From: Armatimonadota bacterium
GTDB taxonomy: Bacteria; Armatimonadota; Fimbriimonadia; Fimbriimonadales; Fimbriimonadaceae
Direction of reading: 5' to 3'
DNA length: 5,133 nucleotides
Assembly: GCA_003516955.1 (NCBI GenBank)
Contig: DPBN01000421.1
Span: 1 to 5,133 of the forward strand
This document shows positions 1-5,133 of this stretch, in pieces. The notes beneath the pieces are model-generated. The model did not search any database. It saw only the letters and a program-made list of their open reading frames with translations, and was not told the origin of the DNA. The stretch's first letter is position 1. The number at the start of each line of letters is the position of its first letter. A program made the translations under genes and the position numbers.

Positions 1-37
1 GGATGGCGCGGCCCCGCCTCGTTCCTTCGCCTCGCGG

Positions 38-559
38 CTACCAGCGGTACCCGAGGTACAGGCCGACGCCCGTTCCGTCGATGCCGCCCGTCGAGGTGTC
101 GCTCCAGAACAGAGTGCCCTCGGCGAAGAGGTGCGGCCCCAGGTCGAGACCCAGACCGGCCCGAGCACCGAACTGCGTGTTCGTCGTGTAAAAGTCGAAC
201 ACCGTCGCGCCCACGCCCACGAAGAAGTAGCTGCCCGGCTGGCCCTCCTCAGTCTTGCCGAGGAAGAACTTCTGGTTCAGGCAGATCGGGAAGAAGTTCC
301 CCTTCGAGCCGGTTCCCGACTTGCCGAGCCAGTCGATCGACAGGTACGTCTTCGAGTTCGCGATGTACTGCTGCGTGAAGTACACGTCGATCCCAACGCC
401 CGCGAAGCCGTCCGCAAAGTCGTTGAGCTCGTCGTCGATCGGCAGAAGGCCGCCGAACCTCACCGCCAAGTTCGTCGGGGTCACGTCCAGACCGTCCTGC
501 GCGAACGCCATCGTGCCGAGCGCCGCCAGCGCGGCCGCCGCATAGAGCTTCGTAGTCAT
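38..559 (-). CDS. Small exported outer-membrane beta-barrel-like protein (173 aa)
   Basis: Probable outer-membrane protein of unknown specific function. Residues 1-20 form a Sec signal peptide: Lys4, a hydrophobic Ala/Leu core, then AFA before Gln21, a good signal peptidase I site. The mature part of about 153 residues alternates hydrophobic and polar residues in roughly eight segments (about 29-40, 52-63, 71-81, 88-101, 110-123, 129-141, 144-154 and 162-173), and the chain ends GLYLGYRW. A C-terminal strand ending in an aromatic residue is the usual signal for barrel assembly. Size and strand count resemble OmpX/OmpW/OmpA-type eight-stranded barrels, but I recognise no specific family. One cysteine (Cys93) is present. 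The ATG at 559 is preceded by GGGAGG with a 10-nt spacer. The gene is divergent from the hydrolase at 670 and appears monocistronic within the window. Export is fairly certain; the barrel is inferred from strand pattern alone. Confidence 0.8.
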   Translation of the reverse strand: MTTKLYAAAALAALGTMAFAQDGLDVTPTNLAVRFGGLLPIDDELNDFADGFAGVGIDVYFTQQYIANSKTYLSIDWLGKSGTGSKGNFFPICLNQKFFLGKTEEGQPGSYFFVGVGATVFDFYTTNTQFGARAGLGLDLGPHLFAEGTLFWSDTSTGGIDGTGVGLYLGYRW

Positions 560-569
560 CCTATGGTTT

Positions 570-575
570 CCTCCC
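570..575 (-). promoter_or_regulatory. Ribosome binding site for the beta-barrel gene
   Basis: The minus strand reads GGGAGG, 10 nt before the ATG at 559. The spacer is slightly long, but this is the best purine-rich match upstream and it supports that start codon. Confidence 0.55.
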
Positions 576-619
576 TGAGCGGATCGTTCCGGGGCGTCGA
601 CCGTTTCCCGGACCCCGCC

Positions 620-625
620 ATTTTA
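620..625 (-). promoter_or_regulatory. Candidate -10 box (TAAAAT) for the leftward beta-barrel gene
   Basis: The minus strand reads TAAAAT, five of six matches to TATAAT, within otherwise G+C-rich DNA. It would give a leader of roughly 50-55 nt containing the GGGAGG site. No good TTGACA-like -35 box is visible 16-18 nt further upstream, so recognition by the housekeeping sigma factor is uncertain. Confidence 0.35.
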
Positions 626-657
626 CTCGGCTCGCCACGCCGGGCGGACGGTCGTTC

Positions 658-663
658 CATAAT
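658..663 (+). promoter_or_regulatory. Candidate -10 box (CATAAT) abutting the hydrolase start
   Basis: CATAAT matches TATAAT at five of six positions and ends 6 nt before the ATG at 670. A -10 box at this distance would place the transcription start at or within a base or two of the A of the start codon, predicting a leaderless mRNA. Consistent with that, no Shine-Dalgarno-like sequence precedes the ATG. No clear -35 box is seen. The start site is inferred, not observed. Confidence 0.4.
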
Positions 664-669
664 TCCGGC

Positions 670-1233
670 ATGGCGGCTTTCCTCCATGACCCCGCGGACT
701 CGGTGCTGGTGCTCGTCGACCTGCAGCAGAACATGATGGCGGCCATCGGGGATGGCGACGCCGTCCTGGCCCGCGCCCGCTATCTGGCCCGCTGCGCGCG
801 CCTCCTCGGGGTGCCTGTGCTGGCGACGGAGCAGATTCCGTCCAAGCTCGGGCCGACGGCCGCGCCGATCGCGGAGCTCCTGGCCGAAGGCTCCCTGTTC
901 GCCAAAGCCTCCTTCAGTTGCACCCGCAGCCTGGACTTCATGGACGCCCTGCGTGGCACGTGGCGCAAGCAGGTGGTGCTGGCGGGAGTCGAGGCGCACA
1001 TCTGCGTGCTGCAGACCGCGCTGGACCTCCGTGCCCAAGGGTTCGACGTGACGGTGGCCGAGGACGCCACCGGATCGCGGAACGCCGCGCGCAAGCAGGC
1101 GGGCCTCCAGCGCGCCCTGTCCGGCGGATGCCAGACGGCCCACACGGAGTCGATCGTGTACGAGTGGCTGGGCGACGCGAACCACGAGAAGTTCCGCGAG
1201 GTGCTCCAAGCCACCAAGGAAGCCCCGCTGTGA
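670..1233 (+). CDS. Isochorismatase-like cysteine hydrolase (187 aa)
   Basis: Member of the isochorismatase-like hydrolase superfamily, compact cytoplasmic Rossmann-like enzymes that attack amides or similar bonds through a nucleophilic cysteine. The triad is visible: Asp17 in VLVLVDLQ, Lys79 in LFAKASFSC and Cys112 in GVEAHICVLQTA. The GVEAHICVLQTA and TEQIPSKLGPT (residues 53-63) signatures resemble the ISOC1/ISOC2 and YcaC-like branch more than nicotinamidases, whose metal-binding Asp-x-His pattern is not obvious. Length is typical for a single-domain member. The substrate cannot be named from sequence. The ATG at 670 begins just before the conserved first strand and has no ribosome binding site, but a -10-like box lies 6 nt upstream, suggesting leaderless translation. 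It is the first gene of the rightward run and ends 7 nt before the next start. Confidence 0.92.
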   Translation: MAAFLHDPADSVLVLVDLQQNMMAAIGDGDAVLARARYLARCARLLGVPVLATEQIPSKLGPTAAPIAELLAEGSLFAKASFSCTRSLDFMDALRGTWRKQVVLAGVEAHICVLQTALDLRAQGFDVTVAEDATGSRNAARKQAGLQRALSGGCQTAHTESIVYEWLGDANHEKFREVLQATKEAPL

Positions 1234-1235
1234 GG
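1232..1235 (+). promoter_or_regulatory. Ribosome binding site (GAGG) overlapping the hydrolase stop
   Basis: GAGG lies 5 nt before the ATG at 1241 and shares its first two bases with the TGA stop of the upstream gene. The same TGAGGC-4 nt-ATG layout recurs at the next junction. This supports the chosen start and suggests translational coupling. Confidence 0.6.
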
Positions 1236-1240
1236 CGCCC

Positions 1241-2149
1241 ATGCCCCACACGCTGCTGATCGGCGGCCCCGACCACACCTGGCGCGATCTGCGCAAGGCT
1301 CACCCGGATCGGCCTTGGCTCTGCCTGGACCCCGGAGACCCAGACACGGGCTTGCTCGCCCGGGTCGCGCTGCGCACCGACCGCGGGTGGCTCTGGCGTT
1401 TCTATGGCGCTCTGGACCCCCTGCGCGCTCCCCACAGCCTGCTGGCCGCCGCGGCCGAGCTCCTGCCGGAGATGGGCGACGACGGATTCGTGCGGCTCTT
1501 TCCGTGGCGGCGCTCGCCGCTGGCCAGGGAGACCGCCCTGCTGGTCGACCGCCTCGTGCGCCCCGCCCGCATCCTGTGCGCGGATCCCGACGCGCTGTCG
1601 GAGAGCGGCTGGACCGTCGGGCCGGAGGCGACCGAACCGAACCGAGGCTTCCCGCCCGTCGTGGTTCAGGCCCAGCGGAGGGCCCACTGGTACGCGCTGC
1701 TGGACCAGTCCGAGCTTCGCGAGATTCCCTTGGCGGACACGGTGCTCCTCGGCGCGAGGATCGGTTCCGGCATCCGCCTGCCTTTGTCCGAGGTCGAAGG
1801 CTGTGGCGTCCGCGCGCTGTGGGCGGAGAGGTGCGGTCCCACGCTGTACCTGGTCTGCAAGGAGGGGCCGGACCAAGACGCGATCCTCCGTGCGACGTCC
1901 GTCTTCGAGTGCTCCCGGGCTCAGGTCGTCTCGCCAGACCAGTTCGAAGGCCTGTTGTGCGGCCTCTCGCGGCTGAACGGCGACGACTTCGCCTTGGGGG
2001 TTCTGCAGTCCATCGACTTTGCATCGGGTGTCCTGCGCCTGTGGACGGACGCCGTGCCGCCCGTCTCGGCCCCTGTCGTGAAGCTCGGTGGGCTCCGTCT
2101 CGGCGCGAAGGGGGTCGAGCTGGGGGAGCTCAAGCCCTGGCAGGTATAG
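1241..2149 (+). CDS. Protein of unknown function (302 aa), possible kinase-dead Clp1/Grc3-like protein
   Basis: Not recognised with confidence. It is a soluble-looking protein without signal peptide or membrane segments, rich in Trp (W14, W26, W50, W52 and others). By eye, the order of segments recalls Clp1/Grc3 polynucleotide 5'-kinases. LLIGGPDHTWRDL (5-17) sits where the Walker A loop would be, but lacks Gly-Lys-Ser/Thr. LCLDPGDPDTG (27-37) resembles the 'D-x-D-x-G-Q' strand. FYGALDPLRAPHSLL (54-68) resembles 'FxGxxSPxxxP'. LVDRLVRPARILCADPDAL (101-119) resembles the helix-strand that follows. The C-terminal part (about 229-302), with FEGLLCGL, GVLQSIDF, LRLWTD and LGGLRLGAKGVELG, resembles the small beta domain of that family. 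If so, it may have lost ATP binding. Coding is supported by GAGG 5 nt before the ATG, high third-position G+C and close packing (7 nt and 10 nt gaps). It ends in tandem in-frame stops TAG TGA. The gene is real; the family assignment is weak. Confidence 0.85.
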   Translation: MPHTLLIGGPDHTWRDLRKAHPDRPWLCLDPGDPDTGLLARVALRTDRGWLWRFYGALDPLRAPHSLLAAAAELLPEMGDDGFVRLFPWRRSPLARETALLVDRLVRPARILCADPDALSESGWTVGPEATEPNRGFPPVVVQAQRRAHWYALLDQSELREIPLADTVLLGARIGSGIRLPLSEVEGCGVRALWAERCGPTLYLVCKEGPDQDAILRATSVFECSRAQVVSPDQFEGLLCGLSRLNGDDFALGVLQSIDFASGVLRLWTDAVPPVSAPVVKLGGLRLGAKGVELGELKPWQV

Positions 2150-2150
2150 T

Positions 2151-2154
2151 GAGG
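2151..2154 (+). promoter_or_regulatory. Ribosome binding site (GAGG) for the histidine phosphatase
   Basis: GAGG lies 5 nt before the ATG at 2160. It selects this start over an in-frame upstream ATG at 2088, which would add 24 residues of low-complexity, Ser/Gly-rich sequence encoded inside the previous gene and placed before the conserved first strand. Confidence 0.65.
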
Positions 2155-2159
2155 CAGAG

Positions 2160-2798
2160 ATGCGCCTCTACGTCGTTCGGCACGGCCAGACCGCATGGAA
2201 TGCGGCGTTCCTCGCGGGCGGCCACAAGGACATCCCCTTGGACGACGTGGGCCGGGCGCAAGCCAAGGCACTGGGAGCCCGCTTCGAAGGCGAGCACTTG
2301 GATCGCGTCCTCTCCAGCGACCTTCAGCGTTGCGTCGAAACGGCTCGGCCGATCGCCCTCCCGCACGGAATCAAGATCGAGACCGATCCGCGCCTCCGCG
2401 AGCGCTCCATGGGCGACTACGAAGGACGCCTCCACGAAGAACTTGTGGAGGCTCTGGAGCGCATCGCCGAGCGCGAGGGCACCACGTTCTTCGAGGCCCG
2501 GCCTCCGAACGGTGAGTCCCTGATGGACGTCTGGGTGCGCCTTCAGCCCGTGGTGGCCGAGCTGCGGAGGTCCGAAGGGCGCACGGTCATCGTGACGCAC
2601 GGTGGCACGGCGACTCTGCTTCTCGCCGGCCTGCTGGGCATGGGGCCGCGCATGGCTAGGGCGTTCCGGTTCAGCAACACCGGGGTGAGCGAGATCCGCC
2701 AGCGAGACGACGGATCCTTGGTGCTCGTCAAGCACAACGACGTCTCCCACCTGAATGGGCCGGTCTTGAGCGGCGATGTCGAAGGCGTTCATAGCTAG
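2160..2798 (+). CDS. Histidine phosphatase (phosphoglycerate mutase-like) family protein (212 aa)
   Basis: Cytoplasmic phosphatase of branch 1 of the histidine phosphatase superfamily, which works through a phosphohistidine intermediate. The protein starts MRLYVVRHGQTAWN: Arg7, His8 (nucleophile) and Gly9 form the RHG motif. SSDLQRCVETA contains Arg57, LRERSMGDYEG supplies the probable acid Glu81, and VIVTHGG holds the second catalytic histidine His147. PNGES (116-120) is also typical. All core catalytic residues are therefore present. Length fits the 200-220 residue phosphatases (alpha-ribazole phosphatase or broad-specificity type) rather than true phosphoglycerate mutase, which is longer. 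The usual Gln-Gly after the RHG segment is replaced by LAGGHKD. The substrate cannot be inferred, and no cobalamin genes lie nearby. It begins 10 nt after the unknown gene, and its last 23 nt overlap the start of lnt in another frame. Confidence 0.93.
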   Translation: MRLYVVRHGQTAWNAAFLAGGHKDIPLDDVGRAQAKALGARFEGEHLDRVLSSDLQRCVETARPIALPHGIKIETDPRLRERSMGDYEGRLHEELVEALERIAEREGTTFFEARPPNGESLMDVWVRLQPVVAELRRSEGRTVIVTHGGTATLLLAGLLGMGPRMARAFRFSNTGVSEIRQRDDGSLVLVKHNDVSHLNGPVLSGDVEGVHS

Positions 2799-4281
2799 AC
2801 ACGGCCCGGCGGTGCTCAGCGCCCTGCTGTGTCTGGCGGCCTTTCCGCCATTCAACCTCGGGCTGTTGGTGTTCGTCGCCTGGGTGCCTTGGCTCCTCCG
2901 CCTGCGCGAGGGGGATGGGCGGCTGGGCTTCCGCTCGGGCCTCTCCTTCGGGTTCGTGTTCCTCCTTGGCCAGATGGCTTGGCTGCCCGTCCTGGTGCGG
3001 AACTGGACCGGCAGCACCGCCCTGGCGATCGTTCCCCTGCTTCTCGCGGCTCTGGCGGGGCAGTTCTACTTCGGGCTGGCGGGGTGGCTCATGGCGACGG
3101 CGTACCGGCAGCGTCTGCCCTGGCTGGCGCCCATCGCCTGGGCGGGGGTGGAGGTGTTCCGGAGCTACATCCCGGTGCTGGCGTTTCCTTGGGGGTTGGC
3201 GGCCTTCCCGCTATGGCCCTATCCGGTTCTGATCCAGCACGCGTTCCTCGGCACCATCATTCTGGTCGGCGCGTGGGTGCTTCTGGCGAACATGCTGGCC
3301 GCGGAGCTGCTCGCCGAGCCGAGCCTGCAGCGCGTCCGCGGAGGGGCCATGGTCTGGCTGGTTCTGCTGCTGGCCTCGTGGGTCCGGTTCGGCACGGTCC
3401 CCGAGGGTCGCACCACGGCCGTCACGATCGGACAGCCCGGCGTCGACCTGGCCTTCGTCGACTCCGGCACCCAGTCGCGCCTGCGTGGGGCCATCGCGGA
3501 GATCCTCGCGCGGGCCACGCTCCACCGCTCGAGGTTCGTCGTGCTGCCCGAGGGCATCGCGCGGGTGCCCACCCTGGGAGAGCCCAGCGTGGAGTTCGCC
3601 CGCCCGGACCTCCCGCCCGTGCTGTTCGGCGGAAGGAGGGGATCCGGTCCCACCTACCAGTCGGCCTTCGCCTACGACGGAGAGTGGTCCGTCGCCGACA
3701 AGACGCGGCTCGTGGTGTTCGGCGAGTTCGTGCCCGGCCGCAACTGGATCCCCTTCTTGGATCGCTTCCAGCTGCCGACGGGAGACCTCACCGCCGGCGA
3801 GCGACTGAGCCAGGTTGAGATCGCCGGAGTGCGCGTGGGCCCGCTGCTCTGCTTCGAGGGCCTTTTCTGGGATCTCGCGGACCGCCACGCCCGTGCCGGC
3901 GCGCAGATGCTCGCGGTCATGGCCATTGACGACTGGTACGTCGGCACCGCGGCGCCGGACCAGCTCGCGGCAAGCGCCGTCTGGAGGGCCGTGGAGACGG
4001 GACTCCCCACGGTTCGCGCCGCATCGCTCGGCTACAGCATGGCGATCGACGGCCGGGGGCGCATCCTGGCGCGCGCTCCCTTCGGGCAGACGACGGCCCT
4101 GCGCGTGGAGCTCGCCATCCCGGACCGAGCCGAGGCGAGTCCGGTCCGAGCGGCGCTTCCCTGGCTTTTCCTCGCCGCCCTGCCCCTCATTCCGTTTGCC
4201 GAGCGTCTGCGAACATTCGCCGACAGCGCTCTTCGGCGTAGCGCCGCGCGACGAACGGAGGGTCGCCGGCGGGATCGGTGA
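2776..4281 (+). CDS. lnt: Apolipoprotein N-acyltransferase Lnt (501 aa)
   Basis: Inner-membrane enzyme that transfers an acyl chain from phospholipid to the alpha-amino group of the diacylglyceryl-cysteine of lipoproteins, the last maturation step. The N-terminal half is hydrophobic, with segments near 12-27, 28-43, 54-75, 81-109, 113-125, 152-178 and 191-206. AFPPFNLGLLVFVAWVP (22-38) and FPWG (137-140) are typical of the family. A nitrilase-like domain follows (about 213-449) with triad Glu259 (VLPEG), Lys309 (ADKTRLVVFGEFVP) and Cys359 (LLCFEG), plus supporting Glu316 and Glu361. A final membrane segment lies at 459-476, before a basic tail. Length matches the family (about 500). Several usually conserved motif positions differ: 'ND-W-G' reads IDDWYVG, 'QH' reads QL at 396-397, and the late 'NTG' reads SLG at 417-419. 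The ATG overlaps the phosphatase end by 23 nt with only a weak GAG ribosome site, suggesting coupling. The last 95 nt overlap a convergent reading frame. Confidence 0.93.
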   Translation: MSKAFIARHGPAVLSALLCLAAFPPFNLGLLVFVAWVPWLLRLREGDGRLGFRSGLSFGFVFLLGQMAWLPVLVRNWTGSTALAIVPLLLAALAGQFYFGLAGWLMATAYRQRLPWLAPIAWAGVEVFRSYIPVLAFPWGLAAFPLWPYPVLIQHAFLGTIILVGAWVLLANMLAAELLAEPSLQRVRGGAMVWLVLLLASWVRFGTVPEGRTTAVTIGQPGVDLAFVDSGTQSRLRGAIAEILARATLHRSRFVVLPEGIARVPTLGEPSVEFARPDLPPVLFGGRRGSGPTYQSAFAYDGEWSVADKTRLVVFGEFVPGRNWIPFLDRFQLPTGDLTAGERLSQVEIAGVRVGPLLCFEGLFWDLADRHARAGAQMLAVMAIDDWYVGTAAPDQLAASAVWRAVETGLPTVRAASLGYSMAIDGRGRILARAPFGQTTALRVELAIPDRAEASPVRAALPWLFLAALPLIPFAERLRTFADSALRRSAARRTEGRRRDR

Positions 4282-4480
4282 ACGGCTCCGGGCCCACCGC
4301 CAAATAGGTCCGCAGCAGCTCCTCGGCCGTGCGCGCCTTGGCGGCCAGCCGCTCTAAGCTCTGGTCCACCAGCTCGCGGCACCTCGCCACGGCCGCATCG
4401 TAGGTCTCGTGCGTCGAGTCCACCTCGCGCTCGTCTCCGCCCATGCAGGACGAGCCCTCCTCCAGAACGACCGCGTACAC
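4187..4480 (-). CDS. Small hypothetical protein, coupled downstream of the VanW gene (97 aa)
   Basis: Unknown function; I recognise no family. It begins with a GTG one base after the TGA stop of the VanW-family gene, with GAGGGAG ending 6 nt before the start, a strong coupled initiation site. The protein is acidic and soluble, with no signal peptide or membrane segment. It has a short first strand (MYAVVLEEG), a likely long helix at about 25-62 (acidic and basic residues with Leu/Ala spacing), a Pro-rich turn at 64-75 and a second helix at about 76-94. Cysteines are Cys12, Cys34 and Cys86. The balanced composition and high third-position G+C over its first two thirds favour a real gene over a shadow frame, which here would be Arg/Pro/Ala-rich. 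Its 3' end overlaps the lnt terminus by 95 nt tail-to-tail, and in that stretch its codon bias weakens. Confidence 0.68.
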   Translation of the reverse strand: MYAVVLEEGSSCMGGDEREVDSTHETYDAAVARCRELVDQSLERLAAKARTAEELLRTYLAVGPEPFTDPAGDPPFVARRYAEERCRRMFADARQTE

Positions 4481-4481
4481 C

Positions 4482-5133
4482 TCAGTCTCCCTCCACGATG
4501 CGATGCATCACCGGATAGGTGTCCACCGACACCAGTTCCCGCTGGCCGCGCCACACGCGATACACCGCCACCTCGGCGCCCACCTTGCCGGTGTTCCGGA
4601 CCCTGCGCGGAGCCCCCGGGTTTCCGACGTGGAACTCCCTGGGCCGGGCCGCCGACAGCACCTCGCGCTCGATGCGCGGAGCGTCCTCGAGCGGCCGCGC
4701 CCCATAGATCCTCACGACCAAGCGGCCGGAGACGATGGAGGCGTCGATCCGCACCGGGAACGGGTGCGGGTTGCGCAGCTTCAGATCGATTCCGTCGAAC
4801 GCCACCGCGGCGTCCAATCCCACGGGCACGTAGCCCGGCGCGAACCGATGGCGCGAGCGCTCCACGACCTCCAGCCCAGCGAGCAGCGCCGCGTTGTACA
4901 GCGTGGTGCTGACCTGGCACACCCCGCCGCCCCAGCTGTCGATGAGCTGGCCGTTGTAGCTGACGGGAGCCTTGCGGAAGCCGCGGTCCATCGATAGGCT
5001 CCCGACGCGGCGGTTGAACGAGAGCACGGAGCCCGGGTCCACCACCGCTCCCGTCAGTCGACGCACCGCCAGCTCCGCGTTGTGCCTCTGGTTCCTCGTC
5101 CGTCCCTCCAGCGAGGTCGCGTACGAGCCCAGC
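4482..5133 (-). CDS. VanW family protein, 5' end beyond the window (216 aa visible)
   Basis: VanW-domain protein. The family is named after a gene in VanB-type vancomycin resistance clusters, but it is widespread, usually surface-located, and of unknown biochemical role; nothing here suggests an antibiotic-resistance cluster. The frame is open to the window edge. Visible residues 1-22 (starting LGSYATSLEG, then NQRHNAELA) already match the family's domain start, so the GTG at 5066 is not the true start. Further motifs are VVDPGSVLSFN, the core SWGGGVCQVSTTLYNAALLAG with its conserved cysteine at visible residue 72, VVERSRHRFAPGYVP and GLDAAVAF. After the domain comes a beta-rich tail (GKVGAEVAVYRVWRGQREL, then TYPVMHRIVEGD) typical of these proteins. 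The N-terminal part, where an export signal would lie, is missing. The 97-aa gene follows after 1 nt. Confidence 0.92.
   Translation of the reverse strand, partial: LGSYATSLEGRTRNQRHNAELAVRRLTGAVVDPGSVLSFNRRVGSLSMDRGFRKAPVSYNGQLIDSWGGGVCQVSTTLYNAALLAGLEVVERSRHRFAPGYVPVGLDAAVAFDGIDLKLRNPHPFPVRIDASIVSGRLVVRIYGARPLEDAPRIEREVLSAARPREFHVGNPGAPRRVRNTGKVGAEVAVYRVWRGQRELVSVDTYPVMHRIVEGD
4487..4493 (-). promoter_or_regulatory. Ribosome binding site (GAGGGAG) inside the VanW gene end
   Basis: The minus strand reads GAGGGAG, ending 6 nt before the GTG at 4480 and lying within the last codons of the upstream gene. It decides in favour of this GTG start and implies translation coupled to the VanW-family gene. 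Confidence 0.6.

Noticed and set aside
1..37. The short stretch downstream of the beta-barrel gene, examined for a terminator.
   Set aside because: No convincing hairpin followed by a T-run is visible on the minus strand, and the stretch is cut by the window edge.
584..658. TCGTTCC repeated at 584-590 and 652-658 in the divergent intergenic region, considered as an operator pair.
   Set aside because: The match is only 7 bases with divergent flanks and no dyad symmetry, well within chance for this composition.
780..2024. A 414-residue open frame on the minus strand opposite the hydrolase and the unknown gene.
   Set aside because: Its translation is dominated by Arg, Pro, Ala and Ser with no recognisable motif, as expected for the antisense of high-G+C coding DNA; the plus-strand genes explain this DNA well.
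2088..2159. An upstream in-frame ATG that would lengthen the histidine phosphatase by 24 residues.
   Set aside because: The extension lies inside the previous gene, is Ser/Gly-rich and unlike the family, while the ATG at 2160 has GAGG 5 nt upstream and begins directly with the conserved first strand.
2130..3017. A 295-residue minus-strand open frame opposite the phosphatase and the start of lnt.
   Set aside because: It lies antisense to a phosphatase with all catalytic motifs and to a clear Lnt N-terminus, and has no motifs or start-site support of its own.
3211..3888. A 225-residue minus-strand open frame inside lnt.
   Set aside because: It is antisense to the nitrilase domain of Lnt, with low-complexity Gly/Arg/Gln-rich composition, so it is a shadow frame.
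4354..4920. A 188-residue minus-strand frame overlapping the VanW gene in another frame.
   Set aside because: The VanW frame carries the diagnostic GGGVCQVSTTLYNAA core; this alternative is Arg/Gly-rich and without motifs.
5064..5066. A GTG that could be taken as the start of the VanW-family protein.
   Set aside because: The frame stays open to the window edge, and the 22 residues before it match the family's conserved domain start, so the true start lies outside.

Overview
The window is a gene-dense, high-G+C piece of bacterial chromosome (about two thirds G+C by eye, strong G/C preference at third codon positions). Two genes argue for a cell with an outer membrane: an exported small protein that looks like an eight-stranded beta-barrel ending in an aromatic residue, and an apolipoprotein N-acyltransferase (Lnt). 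A VanW-family protein lies nearby. A diderm lineage such as Armatimonadota (Fimbriimonas-like) would fit, but this is only an impression and the sequence does not prove it. No mobile elements, phage genes, tRNA/rRNA genes, CRISPR arrays or notable repeats were seen.

Layout. (1) 38-559, minus: small exported beta-barrel-like protein. (2) 560-669: divergent intergenic region with a candidate -10 box for each direction; the rightward one would start transcription at or next to the ATG of the next gene. (3) 670-4281, plus: a tight four-gene run of an isochorismatase-like cysteine hydrolase, an unrecognised 302-aa protein, a histidine phosphatase and Lnt. Junctions are +7 nt, +10 nt and a 23-nt overlap, so it is very probably one operon. 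(4) 4187-5133, minus: a VanW-family protein cut by the right edge, followed after 1 nt by a 97-aa protein of unknown function. The 97-aa frame runs 95 nt into the 3' end of lnt, a tail-to-tail overlap.

How the genes relate. Only Lnt has a clear physiological role here (final N-acylation of lipoproteins in the inner membrane). The hydrolase and phosphatase upstream are generic small-molecule enzymes, and nothing in the sequence ties them to lipoproteins. Co-transcription may be mere packing.

The most interesting item is the 302-aa protein at 1241-2149. Read by eye, its segments follow the order of the Clp1/Grc3 polynucleotide 5'-kinase fold, but the Walker A Gly-Lys-Ser/Thr is missing, so it may be a kinase-dead relative. 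That is a hypothesis from motif order, not an established homology. I found no convincing new defence or mobile system; most of the window is ordinary core-type gene content.
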